Below are positions 8,103-16,563 of a stretch of DNA of 64,000 bases, piece after piece (position 1 is the first letter of the stretch; every line of letters begins with the position of its first letter). The notes under the pieces were generated by a model. That model was not told the DNA's origin. It saw nothing but the letters and a program-made list of their open reading frames with translations, and searched no databases. Location of the stretch: assembly GCF_024753545.1 (NCBI RefSeq), contig NZ_JANTOO010000009.1:1-64000 (forward strand), in the 5' to 3' direction. Both the position numbers and the translations under genes were made by a program. The DNA is from Lysinibacillus pinottii. GTDB taxonomy: Bacteria > Bacillota > Bacilli > Bacillales_A > Planococcaceae.

Positions 8103-9440
8103 ATGACTTATTTTAATCATGTATTACTGTTAGGAACAGGGCCTACAGTCATTCAATTAGCTGTGAATTTCAAAAATTTTTTCAAGAGTAAAATTGCTAT
8201 TGCAGGTCGAGAATCTGTACGTTCCAATATTTTCTTTGAAGCAGTTGTTCAGCATCAGCTTGTACTTAAGGTGTCTGTACAAAATACACAACATCAGGCT
8301 GTTTCAGGAGTATGTAAGATTGATGCATGTTTTAAGGGGTATCATAAAATATCTGGAAAGTGGGATACTGTTGTCCTTTGTGTGACGACAGATTCTTATC
8401 TAGCTGTATTAGCACAAATTGATACGAAAGTATTGAAGGAGGTTAGTAGCTATATATTAATCTCACCTACATTTGGTTCTAGTCTTTTAATGGCTAATTT
8501 TCTAAAGAATCTTTGCCCTCATGCAGAGATCATTAGTTTTTCCACATATTATGGAGATACTAGATGGATAGGTGGAATTCCATCAAATGAAGTTTTGACA
8601 ACAGGAGTGAAGAATACAATTTATATTGGCTCAACCTACTCAACGTCTTCTAGACTAGTTAGAATTACTGAATTATTTAAGGATTTGGGAATTCATTTGA
8701 AAAAATTAGCTTGTCCCCTTGAGGCAGAAACAAGGAATATTTCTTTGTACGTCCATCCTCCCTTATTTATGAATGATTTTGCATTAAAAGCAGTATTTGA
8801 GGAGGATAACGTAACAAAATATGTGTATAAGCTTTATCCTGAGGGGCCTATTACTTATACTATGATTAGGCATTTACTAACCTATTGGGGAGAAATGATG
8901 AAAATCACAAACCACTTCAATATTCAACCTCTCAATTTATTAAAGTTTATGGTAGATGATAATTATCCATTGCAGCCAGCAAGTATAAATAGACAGGAAA
9001 TCGAGAATTTTAATAAACTTGAATCTATACATCAAGAATATTTGCTCTATATTCGTTATGCTTCTTTATTAATTGATCCATTTTCTATACCAAACAAAGA
9101 AGGAAAATACTTTGATTTTTCGGCAATCCCTTTTAAAGGAATGTATAAAAATCTTGATGGAGAATGGGATATTCCTAGAATGCCAAAAGAGGACTATTTT
9201 CGTATGAAAATCATACAAGGGATTGCGAGTGCCCTGAAATTGGAAAGCCCAACGCTTGATCATTTTGTCCAAACCTACGAAAAAAAACTACAGCAAGTTG
9301 TGGCTACATCTAGGAATAAAATATTTTCTGATGCCTTCCAAATAAAATCCTATTCACAAGAAATCGAGATGATTTGTAAGGATTTAATTTTAAGTGAAAA
9401 ACAAAAGACAGGGAAGAAAATATGTAACAGGATTAATTAG
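8103..9440 (+). CDS. cntM: Opine (staphylopine-type) dehydrogenase CntM
   Basis: 445 residues from the ATG at 8103, preceded by GAGGAG; an earlier ATG at 8076 lacks a site. An N-terminal Rossmann motif (LLLGTGPTVIQLA) and the long family body (ISPTFGSS, SFSTYYGDTR, SLYVHPPLFMNDF, YKLYPEGPIT) match CntM, which reductively condenses the CntL product with an alpha-keto acid. By my alignment from memory, Arg36 here corresponds to Arg33 of the S. aureus enzyme (NADPH preference) and Asp152 corresponds to Asp150 (pyruvate selectivity). With cntL and no cntK, the predicted product is an L-histidine plus pyruvate compound, like yersinopine. If a racemase exists elsewhere it would be staphylopine. The alignment needs checking by computer. 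Confidence 0.87.
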   Translation: MTYFNHVLLLGTGPTVIQLAVNFKNFFKSKIAIAGRESVRSNIFFEAVVQHQLVLKVSVQNTQHQAVSGVCKIDACFKGYHKISGKWDTVVLCVTTDSYLAVLAQIDTKVLKEVSSYILISPTFGSSLLMANFLKNLCPHAEIISFSTYYGDTRWIGGIPSNEVLTTGVKNTIYIGSTYSTSSRLVRITELFKDLGIHLKKLACPLEAETRNISLYVHPPLFMNDFALKAVFEEDNVTKYVYKLYPEGPITYTMIRHLLTYWGEMMKITNHFNIQPLNLLKFMVDDNYPLQPASINRQEIENFNKLESIHQEYLLYIRYASLLIDPFSIPNKEGKYFDFSAIPFKGMYKNLDGEWDIPRMPKEDYFRMKIIQGIASALKLESPTLDHFVQTYEKKLQQVVATSRNKIFSDAFQIKSYSQEIEMICKDLILSEKQKTGKKICNRIN

Positions 9441-9598
9441 TTATTAAGTTTTCAATCAGTCGTATCATTAAGCTGGCTTTAGCGGTCGTATGAAAACTAA
9501 GAATTAGCGGACTCTTCAAAAGTCTGAAGTTATTGCTAAATAAATGCGTAGTGCAAGCCACCAATTAGTAGATGGGTGGTTCTATTTTAAATTGACAA

Positions 9599-9613
9599 TG
9601 ATAATCATTATCG
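9599..9613. promoter_or_regulatory. Fur box
   Basis: TGATAATCATTATCG matches the 7-1-7 Fur consensus TGATAATNATTATCA in 14 of 15 positions. A TTGACA hexamer (9593-9598) abuts it and could be a -35 element. It lies about 250 bases before the AraC gene that precedes an iron-siderophore binding lipoprotein, so iron control of that unit is likely. Confidence 0.75.
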
Positions 9614-9615
9614 AT

Positions 9616-9653
9616 AAGGTGGAGATAGACGAGCATCGTCATCTCCACCTTTT
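9616..9653 (+). terminator. Long hairpin directly after the Fur box
   Basis: AAGGTGGAGAT (9616-9626) pairs perfectly with ATCTCCACCTT (9641-9651). The enclosed bases extend the stem with GACGA/TCGTC around a GCA loop. Only four T residues follow. It could terminate cntM read-through or a short Fur-controlled leader transcript. Confidence 0.6.
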
Positions 9654-9860
9654 CGCATGTTAGGCTAAATACGTTTGAATAATATTGCAGAATGGACCTT
9701 CTGTAAAAAGATAGAGGAACAGACCTAAAATGTCTGTGTCTTTTAGCTACATCAGTAGCTTATTGAAGGGTATACGCTGTTTATGGTCAAAAGTTATTCA
9801 AGATGTACAGCTAGAATTTTACGATTACTGGTAAACAATTTTTGAAATGAGGTATGCAAT

Positions 9861-10688
9861 TTGAACATCGATGTAAATCAGTTAGCAGAATATTTAGCAC
9901 ATATTCCATTTCAAGTAGAAGGAATATATCGATATGCTAGTAATTCAGGTGTGCCATACGCTGACTATACAGATGCTTTTCCTGGATTTGTTTTTCCACT
10001 TAATGGAAAAATACAATTTCATTTCAATGGCACACCTTATATCTTTTCTCCAGGAAAAATTGTGCATGGCGGTGCAAAAATGAAACTGGATCAAAAGAAT
10101 TTTGATAATACGAATTGGGAATATATCCTTGTTCTCTATCGCATATGTAACTCAGAACCGCAGGAGGCAGGCTTTTCTCATCAACATTTTGAATTATCAA
10201 CTGGACAATCTCCTCGTCTTATCGAATTAGTTATGCGTCTTTGGCATGTGTATAATCAGCGCGGAGGCATTTCTAGGTTTCAGACTGAAATGCTATTTCG
10301 TGATGTATTGAATGAGGCTTTATTATGTGTGGTTAATCGGCAAAATAGCTGTCAATCACATATTTTATTTGAGCAGGTATCTTCCTATATTCATGAACAC
10401 TATTATCAAAGCCTTACAATTCCCTTGCTTGCAGAACAATATAACGTGAATCGAAATCGGCTATCTTATGTATTTAGAAAACATGCAGGGATGGGACCAG
10501 CAGAATATTTATTGAAATACCGTATAAACATGGCACAAGAAATGCTCTTTAAAAGTGATGCTCCTGTACAACAAATTGCGCAGGCTGTCGGAATGGATGA
10601 CCCCTTTTATTTTAGTAGAGTGTTTAAGAAACAATTTGGTATACCTCCTAAAGAGTTTCGTGAGAAGTTCATTAATAATCCATGCTAG
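9861..10688 (+). CDS. AraC-family transcriptional regulator
   Basis: 275 residues starting with TTG at 9861 after ATGAGGT. The N-terminal half is cupin-like (AraC sugar/siderophore-binding type; FPLNGKIQFHFNG, FSPGKIVHGG). The C-terminal 100 residues hold the paired AraC helix-turn-helix, ending in the signature with FYFSRVFKKQFGIPPKEFR. The architecture is that of Btr-like regulators that sense ferric siderophores and activate adjacent uptake genes. The gene downstream encodes a siderophore-type binding lipoprotein 83 bases later, and a Fur box lies upstream. I infer that it activates that lipoprotein gene in response to a bound siderophore. A link to the neighbouring metallophore genes is possible but unproven. 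Confidence 0.83.
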   Translation: MNIDVNQLAEYLAHIPFQVEGIYRYASNSGVPYADYTDAFPGFVFPLNGKIQFHFNGTPYIFSPGKIVHGGAKMKLDQKNFDNTNWEYILVLYRICNSEPQEAGFSHQHFELSTGQSPRLIELVMRLWHVYNQRGGISRFQTEMLFRDVLNEALLCVVNRQNSCQSHILFEQVSSYIHEHYYQSLTIPLLAEQYNVNRNRLSYVFRKHAGMGPAEYLLKYRINMAQEMLFKSDAPVQQIAQAVGMDDPFYFSRVFKKQFGIPPKEFREKFINNPC

Positions 10689-10771
10689 TTTCAACAAGCA
10701 TCCATTCAAATCTATCAATGCCTTTACTATACTAATGGCATATCAAAGATCATATGTTGGAGGAATTTAGG

Positions 10772-11752
10772 ATGCAAAAGATGAAAGGATTGTGTTTCTC
10801 AATACTTTTATTAGCTGGAATACTAGGAGGCTGTAATGAAACACCAACTGAAAATAAAGGAATATCTACAAAAGAGACATCTACTTCAGCGATTCAGCAG
10901 GATACTACTGATTGGCCAAGAACCATTAAGGATGCCTTAGGTAAAGAAATAGTTATCGAGAAGAAACCTGAAAAAATAGCGTCGCTTTGGTATTTTTACC
11001 CAGAAATATTAGTTGCACTGGGTGAGCCGCCTACAGCTTCTACAGATAAAGAGTATCTATCTTCTTTAGCCTATTTAAATGGAAAACTAGATTCAACCGA
11101 AGAATTAGGAGATAAATTGTCTCCTAGTATTGAAAAAACTCTATCGACCGAGCCTGATTTTATTTTAGCAACAGAACATCATGAAAAACTGTATGAATCA
11201 CTTGAAAAAATAGCGCCAGTCATTACTTTAAAATACCAGGATATTTATGAAGATTGGCAATATGGTCTCCGTACAGTAGCCGAGATTATTGGCAAAGAGG
11301 ACGAAGCTGAAAAAGTAATTGAAAAAATGATGCAAGCAATTACAACTGGGCGTGAAGATTTAAAATCGATTGAAGGAGAGTCAGTAGCACTTATAGTGTC
11401 ATGGGATGGAAAAACTTTTAATGTTTTGGGTGAAGATAACCCTGTTTATACACTTGCGTTTGATAAAGAAAAGGGGTTGGGACTTACACCAGATATCACA
11501 TTTAATGGTAAGAGCAATCAGTTTTCTGCGTTCGAAGGAATTTCAACTATTCAAGCAGACCATATTTTCCTTATAGGGGATATAACCAAAAAAGAAACAT
11601 TACTGAGTGAGTTAAATGAAAATAATGTTTGGAATAATATGAACGCGGTAAAGAAAGGAAATATTCATTTGATGGATACATCTGCTATTACTGGTGGCCC
11701 ACTAGCTATGGAATACGCTTTGCAAAATATAACAAAAGCTCTAAAAAATTAA
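10772..11752 (+). CDS. Iron-siderophore ABC transporter substrate-binding lipoprotein
   Basis: 326 residues from the ATG at 10772, eight bases after TTGGAGG; an upstream ATG at 10754 precedes that site. The N-terminus is a lipoprotein signal with lipobox LGGC. The mature part has the periplasmic-binding-protein-2 fold of FeuA/FecB proteins (WPRTIKDALGKEIVIEKKPEKIASL, then two lobes joined by a long helix). It should capture a ferric siderophore on the cell surface. No permease or ATPase gene adjoins, so it must share a transporter encoded elsewhere. AraC regulator upstream and cupin gene 27 bases downstream appear co-transcribed. Confidence 0.85.
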   Translation: MQKMKGLCFSILLLAGILGGCNETPTENKGISTKETSTSAIQQDTTDWPRTIKDALGKEIVIEKKPEKIASLWYFYPEILVALGEPPTASTDKEYLSSLAYLNGKLDSTEELGDKLSPSIEKTLSTEPDFILATEHHEKLYESLEKIAPVITLKYQDIYEDWQYGLRTVAEIIGKEDEAEKVIEKMMQAITTGREDLKSIEGESVALIVSWDGKTFNVLGEDNPVYTLAFDKEKGLGLTPDITFNGKSNQFSAFEGISTIQADHIFLIGDITKKETLLSELNENNVWNNMNAVKKGNIHLMDTSAITGGPLAMEYALQNITKALKN

Positions 11753-11779
11753 GTAGAACAAATAAAGGGAGAGAAGTAT

Positions 11780-12109
11780 ATGTATTATCAAGCTATTAAT
11801 CTGAATGAGAGTGCAGCTCAAATAAATGAACTATGGGCACCAAAAGTTATTGGTGAAATACACGATTTCCAATTCAAGCTGGTTAAGATTGATGGAGATT
11901 TTATATGGCATGAGCATCAAGGAGCGGATAAAGTATTTATTGTCCTCCAAGGAGAGCTATTTATCGCTTTTCGCGATGGCCAGGTGAAAATTTCACAAGG
12001 GGAGATGGTTATAATTCCAGGTGGCCCTGCGCATAAGCCTTTTGCCGAAAAAGAATGCCATATTATGCTAGTGGAGCCTAAAGGCATAGTAAATACTGAT
12101 AGTAAATAA
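11780..12109 (+). CDS. Small single-domain cupin protein
   Basis: 109 residues. Cupin motif 1 appears as WHEHQGADKVFIVLQGE, with two histidines and an Asp in the usual Glu position. Motif 2 appears as GEMVIIPGGPAHKP. Such cupins bind a divalent metal and may be enzymes or binding proteins; the reaction cannot be predicted. The ATG follows GGGAGAG. It lies 27 bases after the siderophore-binding lipoprotein gene and before a terminator, so it is the last gene of that operon. A role in handling the imported chelate is only a guess. Confidence 0.8.
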   Translation: MYYQAINLNESAAQINELWAPKVIGEIHDFQFKLVKIDGDFIWHEHQGADKVFIVLQGELFIAFRDGQVKISQGEMVIIPGGPAHKPFAEKECHIMLVEPKGIVNTDSK

Positions 12110-12124
12110 AATAACAAAAATTCT

Positions 12125-12149
12125 AGAGCTGCATAGTCAGCTCTTTTTT
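12125..12149 (+). terminator. Intrinsic terminator after the cupin gene
   Basis: AGAGCTG (12125-12131) pairs with CAGCTCT (12138-12144), followed by six T residues. It ends the AraC-lipoprotein-cupin unit. Confidence 0.85.
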
Positions 12150-12355
12150 ATTGAACGAACGAGGCAAGCTAGAGATGGAGATAAGTGTGTTAATAACAAT
12201 ATATCGACCTTCAGAAGAACTATTTTATAGGAGTAAAGTATCAAAAAAATAGAATGAATTTCGAGGAAAAAAATGTTGAAAAATACTTAAATTGTAATAT
12301 ACTTATTTGGTAGGGTCTCATACTATAGTATTTATAAATTTATTGGAGGTATTTT

Positions 12356-12562
12356 ATGTCAGACAGAAGTTTCGTAGCAACATTATTACTTTGTTTCTTT
12401 TTAGGAAGTCTAGGTGTTCACCGTTTTTATGCTGGTAAAATCGGTACAGGAATTTTAATGTTTTTAACATTAGGTGGATTGGGTATTTGGACAATTATTG
12501 ATTTAATTATGATAATCGTTGGTAAATTTACTGATAAGGACGGCAACATTATTAAATCGTAA
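12356..12562 (+). CDS. TM2 domain-containing membrane protein
   Basis: 68 residues with the TM2 signature: a first hydrophobic helix, LGVHRFYAGK, then a second helix beginning GILMFLTLGGLGIWTIIDLI. The whole protein is one TM2 domain, a common small two-helix membrane protein of unknown function in Bacillales. Its ATG follows TTGGAGG by eight bases. It is monocistronic between a terminator upstream and a terminator-like hairpin downstream. Confidence 0.88.
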   Translation: MSDRSFVATLLLCFFLGSLGVHRFYAGKIGTGILMFLTLGGLGIWTIIDLIMIIVGKFTDKDGNIIKS

Positions 12563-12659
12563 TAGAACATAATTAGTAAATTATTGAAATATAAAAACGA
12601 TGGGCTTGTACATAGATTATTTTCAGCTTGTTGATTTTATTTATAGTAATGCGATAAAA

Positions 12660-12696
12660 GAAGGGAGACTTTTCTAAATGTCTACCCTTCTTATTT
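12660..12696 (+). terminator. Hairpin after the TM2 gene
   Basis: GAAGGG-A-GAC pairs with GTC-TA-CCCTTC with an internal mismatch, then TTATTT. A moderate intrinsic terminator. Confidence 0.55.
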
Positions 12697-12784
12697 ATTT
12701 AGTGGTTAACTAATTGAGCGGATCTTATTGTTTAAGTACTTTAAGCTAACAGTATACTGCAGCTACATTAAAATAATCACTTTT

Positions 12785-13108
12785 TTAGTAATAATAGCTA
12801 TCATTCATCATCTCTACTACAACGCCTATTACAAATGAAATAATCGTGATAATGATTGATATAGCTATACCAAACAAAGCATATATTAAAGCTGATTTTG
12901 CTGCTTTAGGTTGTGTATCTTTCCATACAAAATAGATAATAATTCCAAGTATAGGGAAACAGCATAAACTGAGTACATTAATCCAAATGTTTGGTGTATC
13001 ATTTTTTGCCGCAGTTACTTGACCGCTAAATTTTAATATGTTAACGCCACAGTGTAGACAAATTTCGGCATTCTCGTTAACGCTAGAACCACAATTGGGA
13101 CAATACAT
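12785..13108 (-). CDS. Zinc-ribbon small membrane protein
   Basis: 107 residues from the ATG at 13108, which follows AGGAGGT; an earlier in-frame start at 13126 overlaps that site. The N-terminus is a zinc ribbon with two CxxC knuckles (CPNCGSS and CLHCGV). Two membrane helices follow, separated by a VWKDTQPKAAKSAL segment. It is a close paralogue of the gene at 13279-13560, with which it shares the CCxPxxG and WKD motifs. The function of this zinc_ribbon_2 plus two-helix family is unknown. It could be the end of the three-gene minus-strand cluster or have its own promoter in the 170-base gap. Confidence 0.82.
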   Translation of the reverse strand: MYCPNCGSSVNENAEICLHCGVNILKFSGQVTAAKNDTPNIWINVLSLCCFPILGIIIYFVWKDTQPKAAKSALIYALFGIAISIIITIISFVIGVVVEMMNDSYYY

Positions 13109-13278
13109 ATTAAAGACCTCCTGCATCTTAGAAAATGCCCATTTACCAACTTTTTTCTGCTGTTCAGCTAATTAGTATAGTATCGATAACGGTTGAACGT
13201 ACATCCCTTATAGAGCATATTTAGCTAAAAAAGATTATGTTCACTACAATAAATACCTTACATATGTAATCACTCGAT

Positions 13279-13560
13279 TTAGGAACTAAATAATCCTATA
13301 AGGAGCATGGCAATATAGAATAATATGATAAGTCCTAAGTTAATAAAGAAGAAAGTTAAAGCAGATTTAGCCGCAATTGGTTTTTCGTCTTTCCAAACAA
13401 AGAACAACACTAATCCAACAAGTGGCACACAGCAAAGTGTAAGTATGTTAACGGCCAAGTTGGGTTTGTCTTCACCACTTGCATTTTTTACGCGGACTCC
13501 ACAGTGGATACAAATTTCTGCGTGCTCCGAAATTTGTTCGCCGCAATTTTTACAATACAT
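13279..13560 (-). CDS. Zinc-ribbon small membrane protein (paralogue)
   Basis: 93 residues with an N-terminal zinc ribbon (CKNCGEQ and CIHCGV), a linker, then two membrane helices around VWKDEKPIAAKSAL. Its ATG follows GGAGG. It and the next minus-strand gene (12785-13108) look like a tandem duplication. The DUF2085 gene lies 18 bases upstream, so the two are probably co-transcribed. No function is known. A metal-binding or redox-sensitive membrane adaptor is possible but unsupported. Confidence 0.82.
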   Translation of the reverse strand: MYCKNCGEQISEHAEICIHCGVRVKNASGEDKPNLAVNILTLCCVPLVGLVLFFVWKDEKPIAAKSALTFFFINLGLIILFYIAMLLIGLFSS

Positions 13561-13578
13561 AATAGGTCCTCCAGTATT

Positions 13579-13941
13579 TTATAGATTTCTTCCAACATAT
13601 TGGCCAAGTAAAAAAAATTGGTAACCAATAGTATAGAAAAGATAAATAATGCCGATTCCACCAGGTAATCCAGTGAGGAACCGCCTATTATTATTACTTG
13701 TCCATTTACCAAATAATTGTCCTATACCATCGATAGCCATTGGTAAAATTAATAAGGCTATAATCCATAAATCAAATCTTCCTAAAAGTATGACTAATAG
13801 TATGGATAAGAGATAGCCTACTGCCATACCAGTACACCTTGCACATAGTGGGAATTTTTTCCCATTATAATGAAATGACCGGTCTGGTCTTTGATGGCAA
13901 AAGAAAACAACCTTCAAAAGAAAATTAATACTATTTTCCAA
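13579..13941 (-). CDS. DUF2085 membrane protein
   Basis: 120 residues with the DUF2085 signature: CHQRPDRSFHYNGKKFPLCARCTG near the N-terminus, then hydrophobic helices and a conserved DGIGQLFG segment. The invariant His and Cys residues suggest metal binding, but the family has no established role. It heads a minus-strand cluster with two zinc-ribbon membrane proteins, so all three products combine cysteine motifs with membrane helices. The start at 13941 has a weak AAGGAGT site. Confidence 0.82.
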   Translation of the reverse strand: MENSINFLLKVVFFCHQRPDRSFHYNGKKFPLCARCTGMAVGYLLSILLVILLGRFDLWIIALLILPMAIDGIGQLFGKWTSNNNRRFLTGLPGGIGIIYLFYTIGYQFFLLGQYVGRNL

Positions 13942-14618
13942 AACTGTAACTCCTTTATTATTCTAGCGTATAGTATATAACATAAATAGAATTTATGGAA
14001 TATACTACATAATTTAGTTTTAAATATATAATTTTTTAAATATTGATTGAATGAGAAATTAGTTGTTCGGAAAGATAGTTCAAAAGAGCGTTTGACAGAG
14101 GATAATAAAGTTTTTTTTGAGCTATTAAGAAGTCGACAGCTTCGGCAAAGATATATAGGCCATCTTTATATTATGGGGGGTCAATAGTAATAAATAAGTG
14201 CGGTTTCCAAAGCTGATTGAGTAGTTGAAACTCATCAGCTTTTTTCAGTTAAAGTGATTATCGCATTGTGAAAAAGGTTGAGGAGAAAGGGGCAAATGTT
14301 TCAATTTCTTTAAAAGTGATAGAGCGTTTACCTTGTCTCTGGCTTATATAAGCGGAAAAATTTAATGTAACGGCAGGGGAAAAAGACAAAGAGCTGATAT
14401 TACTTCTCTTATTCATATTGTTAAAGTTTACTATAGATTATTTTACATAGTATTTAGAATATTAATAATAAATTAGAATGTTTTTATTATTTTTCTGTTA
14501 AAATTACTATGTTAACCAATATTTTGGTAGTGTTAATTTTGACAATTACCTTGAATTCATTCATTGGATTAAACAATACCCTTATTAAATAGGAAAATGG
14601 GGAGGTATTACTCTAAGT
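13942..14618. other. Long intergenic region with gene debris, upstream of the SLH operon
   Basis: Two short open stretches without starts resemble 3' ends of lost genes: one at about 14054-14186 (ending RYIGHLYIMGGQ) and one at about 14250-14350 (ending VIERLPCLWLI). I recognise neither. Between them is an orphan terminator (14209-14246). The final 150 bases are AT-rich, include a TTGACA at about 14538, and end in GGGGAGG before the SLH gene. Confidence 0.4.
14209..14246 (+). terminator. Orphan intrinsic terminator
   Basis: AAGCTGAT-T-GAGT pairs with ACTC-ATCAGCTT, then TTTTTC. No intact plus-strand gene lies upstream, which fits loss of a gene in this stretch. Confidence 0.7.
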
Positions 14619-16484
14619 ATGAGTAAATGGAGGAAATCGAAGTATTTAAAAGCAATAACAGCAATGGCATTAACGGCTTCAACAGTAGTGGTGGTAGCAC
14701 CGATTGCATCAGAAGCAAGTAGCTTTAAGGATGTCCATCGAACGCATCCATTTTATGACGACATTAAGCATTTACATGATCGTGGCATGATTAATGGGTT
14801 CCAAGATGGCACATTTAAACCTGAACAAAACGTAACACGTGGACAAGCTGCTAAAATTATTGCAAGTGTTTTAGGACTAGACACATCCAATGTTAGCAAT
14901 CCCAATTTTAAAGATATTTCTACTACTCAGCCATATTTTGGAGCTATTGCGGCTTTAAAGCAAGAGGGGATTATTGATGGGTATGAAGATGGAACATTTC
15001 GTCAGGGTGATTATATTCAACGTAACCATGTAGCAAAGATTTTAGCGAACGCGTTTCATTTAAAAGCTTCGAATACAAATTCATTACCATTCACGGATGT
15101 GCGTGCTGAGTACAAAGAAGCGATTGCTGCTTTATATGAAAACAACGTAACGAATGGCAAGACAGCTACATTATTTGAAGGTTCTTCAAATGTAACACGA
15201 GGGCAAATGGCTGCATTTATTAATCGTTCAGAAGCGGTTGGTCCTTCGATTTCTCACCCCTCTCAAAGTGTAACGTTTAAAGTTGAAGACTATACAGCGA
15301 ATGAAATGACTATTAATGGTAAGACCTATCTTTTTAATGATTCAGTAAAGTCAATTTTTACCACTGAAAACAGAACCGCACTATTGGAGGCTGAAATTAC
15401 AGCAACAATTAAAAATGGTGTGATGACAAAAGTAAATAATGTTGTTTTAAATAATGCAGGTTCAGTAGAGAAGGGAGTTGTATTCAATACAAATGCAACG
15501 CTTGATTCCATAACAATTAACGCAGATGGTGTGACAGTTAAAAATATATCGGTTACAGGAAAAGCGACTATTACCCCAACTGTTAAAACAAAAGTGGAAT
15601 TTGATGGAGCCACAGTTACTGACGGAATTTTAGTAGATACCATGGATGGAGCTAATGCTTCTTTAGAAAATAAAATTGCAAATCAAAGTACACCTGTATT
15701 GAAAATTAAAAATTCGCATACTGGAAAAGTACATGTCAAACGAAATAATATTTCGATTGTGTCGAACACAGTCATTCCTGAAATTATTATGACAGCTGCT
15801 ATATCCGCTATCAATATTGATGGAGCAGCAAATAAGGTAACAATAGATTCTACGGCAAAACTGAATATGACTGGAAATGTAAAGTTTGAACGACTTTTGC
15901 TTTCCACGCCCGCGGAATTAGCGTTAAATGCTGCTGGTGTAGTTAATTATTTAACGATTCTAAACCCTGATGCAAGAGTTTCAATCGGTTCAGATTTACT
16001 AATAAATAACTTATCGATCCCAACAGGTTCATCTGTAACAAAGATTATTACGAATTATGCCTCGGTGGCTAGCAAAATTAAGGCAATTATTGGAGGTTCT
16101 TCGCCGAGTACTGGGGCACCAAACACAGGTGGAGGAAATGTGGCCCCTGATCCAGTTATTCCCCCAGAAAAAGTGAATGAATTTAATGTTAAGAATGCTG
16201 AGGAATTAAAACAAGCATTAAAAAAAGCTAAAGCAGGAGACGTAATTAAATTAATAGCTCCAGTGTCTTCAGATGTAACATTAACAGATTTAGTCATGAT
16301 TGATTTGAATGGTCATACCTTGATGGGGAATGTAACGATAACAGCTCCAACAGCTAAAGGGAGATATTCTTTAATGCCAACTGGTAGTACTGGTATTATT
16401 GCAGGTGATTTAATCATTGATGCACCAAATGTTAACATCAGTTTAGATGGGTTATCTGTTGAAGGAAACACAGTAATTGAGTAA
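14619..16484 (+). CDS. S-layer-homology (SLH) cell-wall-anchored protein
   Basis: 621 residues. A signal peptide runs to about residue 34. Three SLH domains follow (about 35-80, 95-140, 158-205; e.g. FYDDIKHLHDRGMINGFQDG and TRGQAAKII), which bind pyruvylated secondary cell-wall polymer. The rest is beta-rich and repetitive, with many V/T/N positions and phrases such as KIKNSHTGKVHVKRN, suggesting a beta-helix or stacked-strand surface domain. A Gly/Pro-rich linker (about 490-515) leads to a C-terminal segment starting FNVKNAEELKQALKKAKAGD. GGGGAGG lies 13 bases before the ATG, a long spacing. The secreted nuclease gene starts 79 bases downstream with no terminator between, so the two probably form an operon. 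Confidence 0.87.
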   Translation: MSKWRKSKYLKAITAMALTASTVVVVAPIASEASSFKDVHRTHPFYDDIKHLHDRGMINGFQDGTFKPEQNVTRGQAAKIIASVLGLDTSNVSNPNFKDISTTQPYFGAIAALKQEGIIDGYEDGTFRQGDYIQRNHVAKILANAFHLKASNTNSLPFTDVRAEYKEAIAALYENNVTNGKTATLFEGSSNVTRGQMAAFINRSEAVGPSISHPSQSVTFKVEDYTANEMTINGKTYLFNDSVKSIFTTENRTALLEAEITATIKNGVMTKVNNVVLNNAGSVEKGVVFNTNATLDSITINADGVTVKNISVTGKATITPTVKTKVEFDGATVTDGILVDTMDGANASLENKIANQSTPVLKIKNSHTGKVHVKRNNISIVSNTVIPEIIMTAAISAINIDGAANKVTIDSTAKLNMTGNVKFERLLLSTPAELALNAAGVVNYLTILNPDARVSIGSDLLINNLSIPTGSSVTKIITNYASVASKIKAIIGGSSPSTGAPNTGGGNVAPDPVIPPEKVNEFNVKNAEELKQALKKAKAGDVIKLIAPVSSDVTLTDLVMIDLNGHTLMGNVTITAPTAKGRYSLMPTGSTGIIAGDLIIDAPNVNISLDGLSVEGNTVIE

Positions 16485-16563
16485 TTGACTAATAACTTTT
16501 CTGTAAATTCCTTTGCAAGATAGAGAAAAGGTTAAAAGATAAAAAATCTAAGGAGCTAAATGA

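Larger units (their letters stand above)
9441..9860. other. Intergenic region between cntM and the AraC gene
   Basis: No gene. It holds a weak GCCACC/GGTGGT hairpin with a short T-run (about 9556-9588), which may end cntLM transcription, then a Fur box and a long hairpin listed separately. ACAGAC/GTCTGT near 9722-9740 forms a minor stem. Confidence 0.5.

Noticed and set aside
7285..12109. A complete metallophore operon including importer and exporter
   Set aside because: Only cntL and cntM are recognisable. The nearby binding lipoprotein is of the FeuA siderophore type, not the CntA nickel/peptide type, so I did not join it to the pathway.
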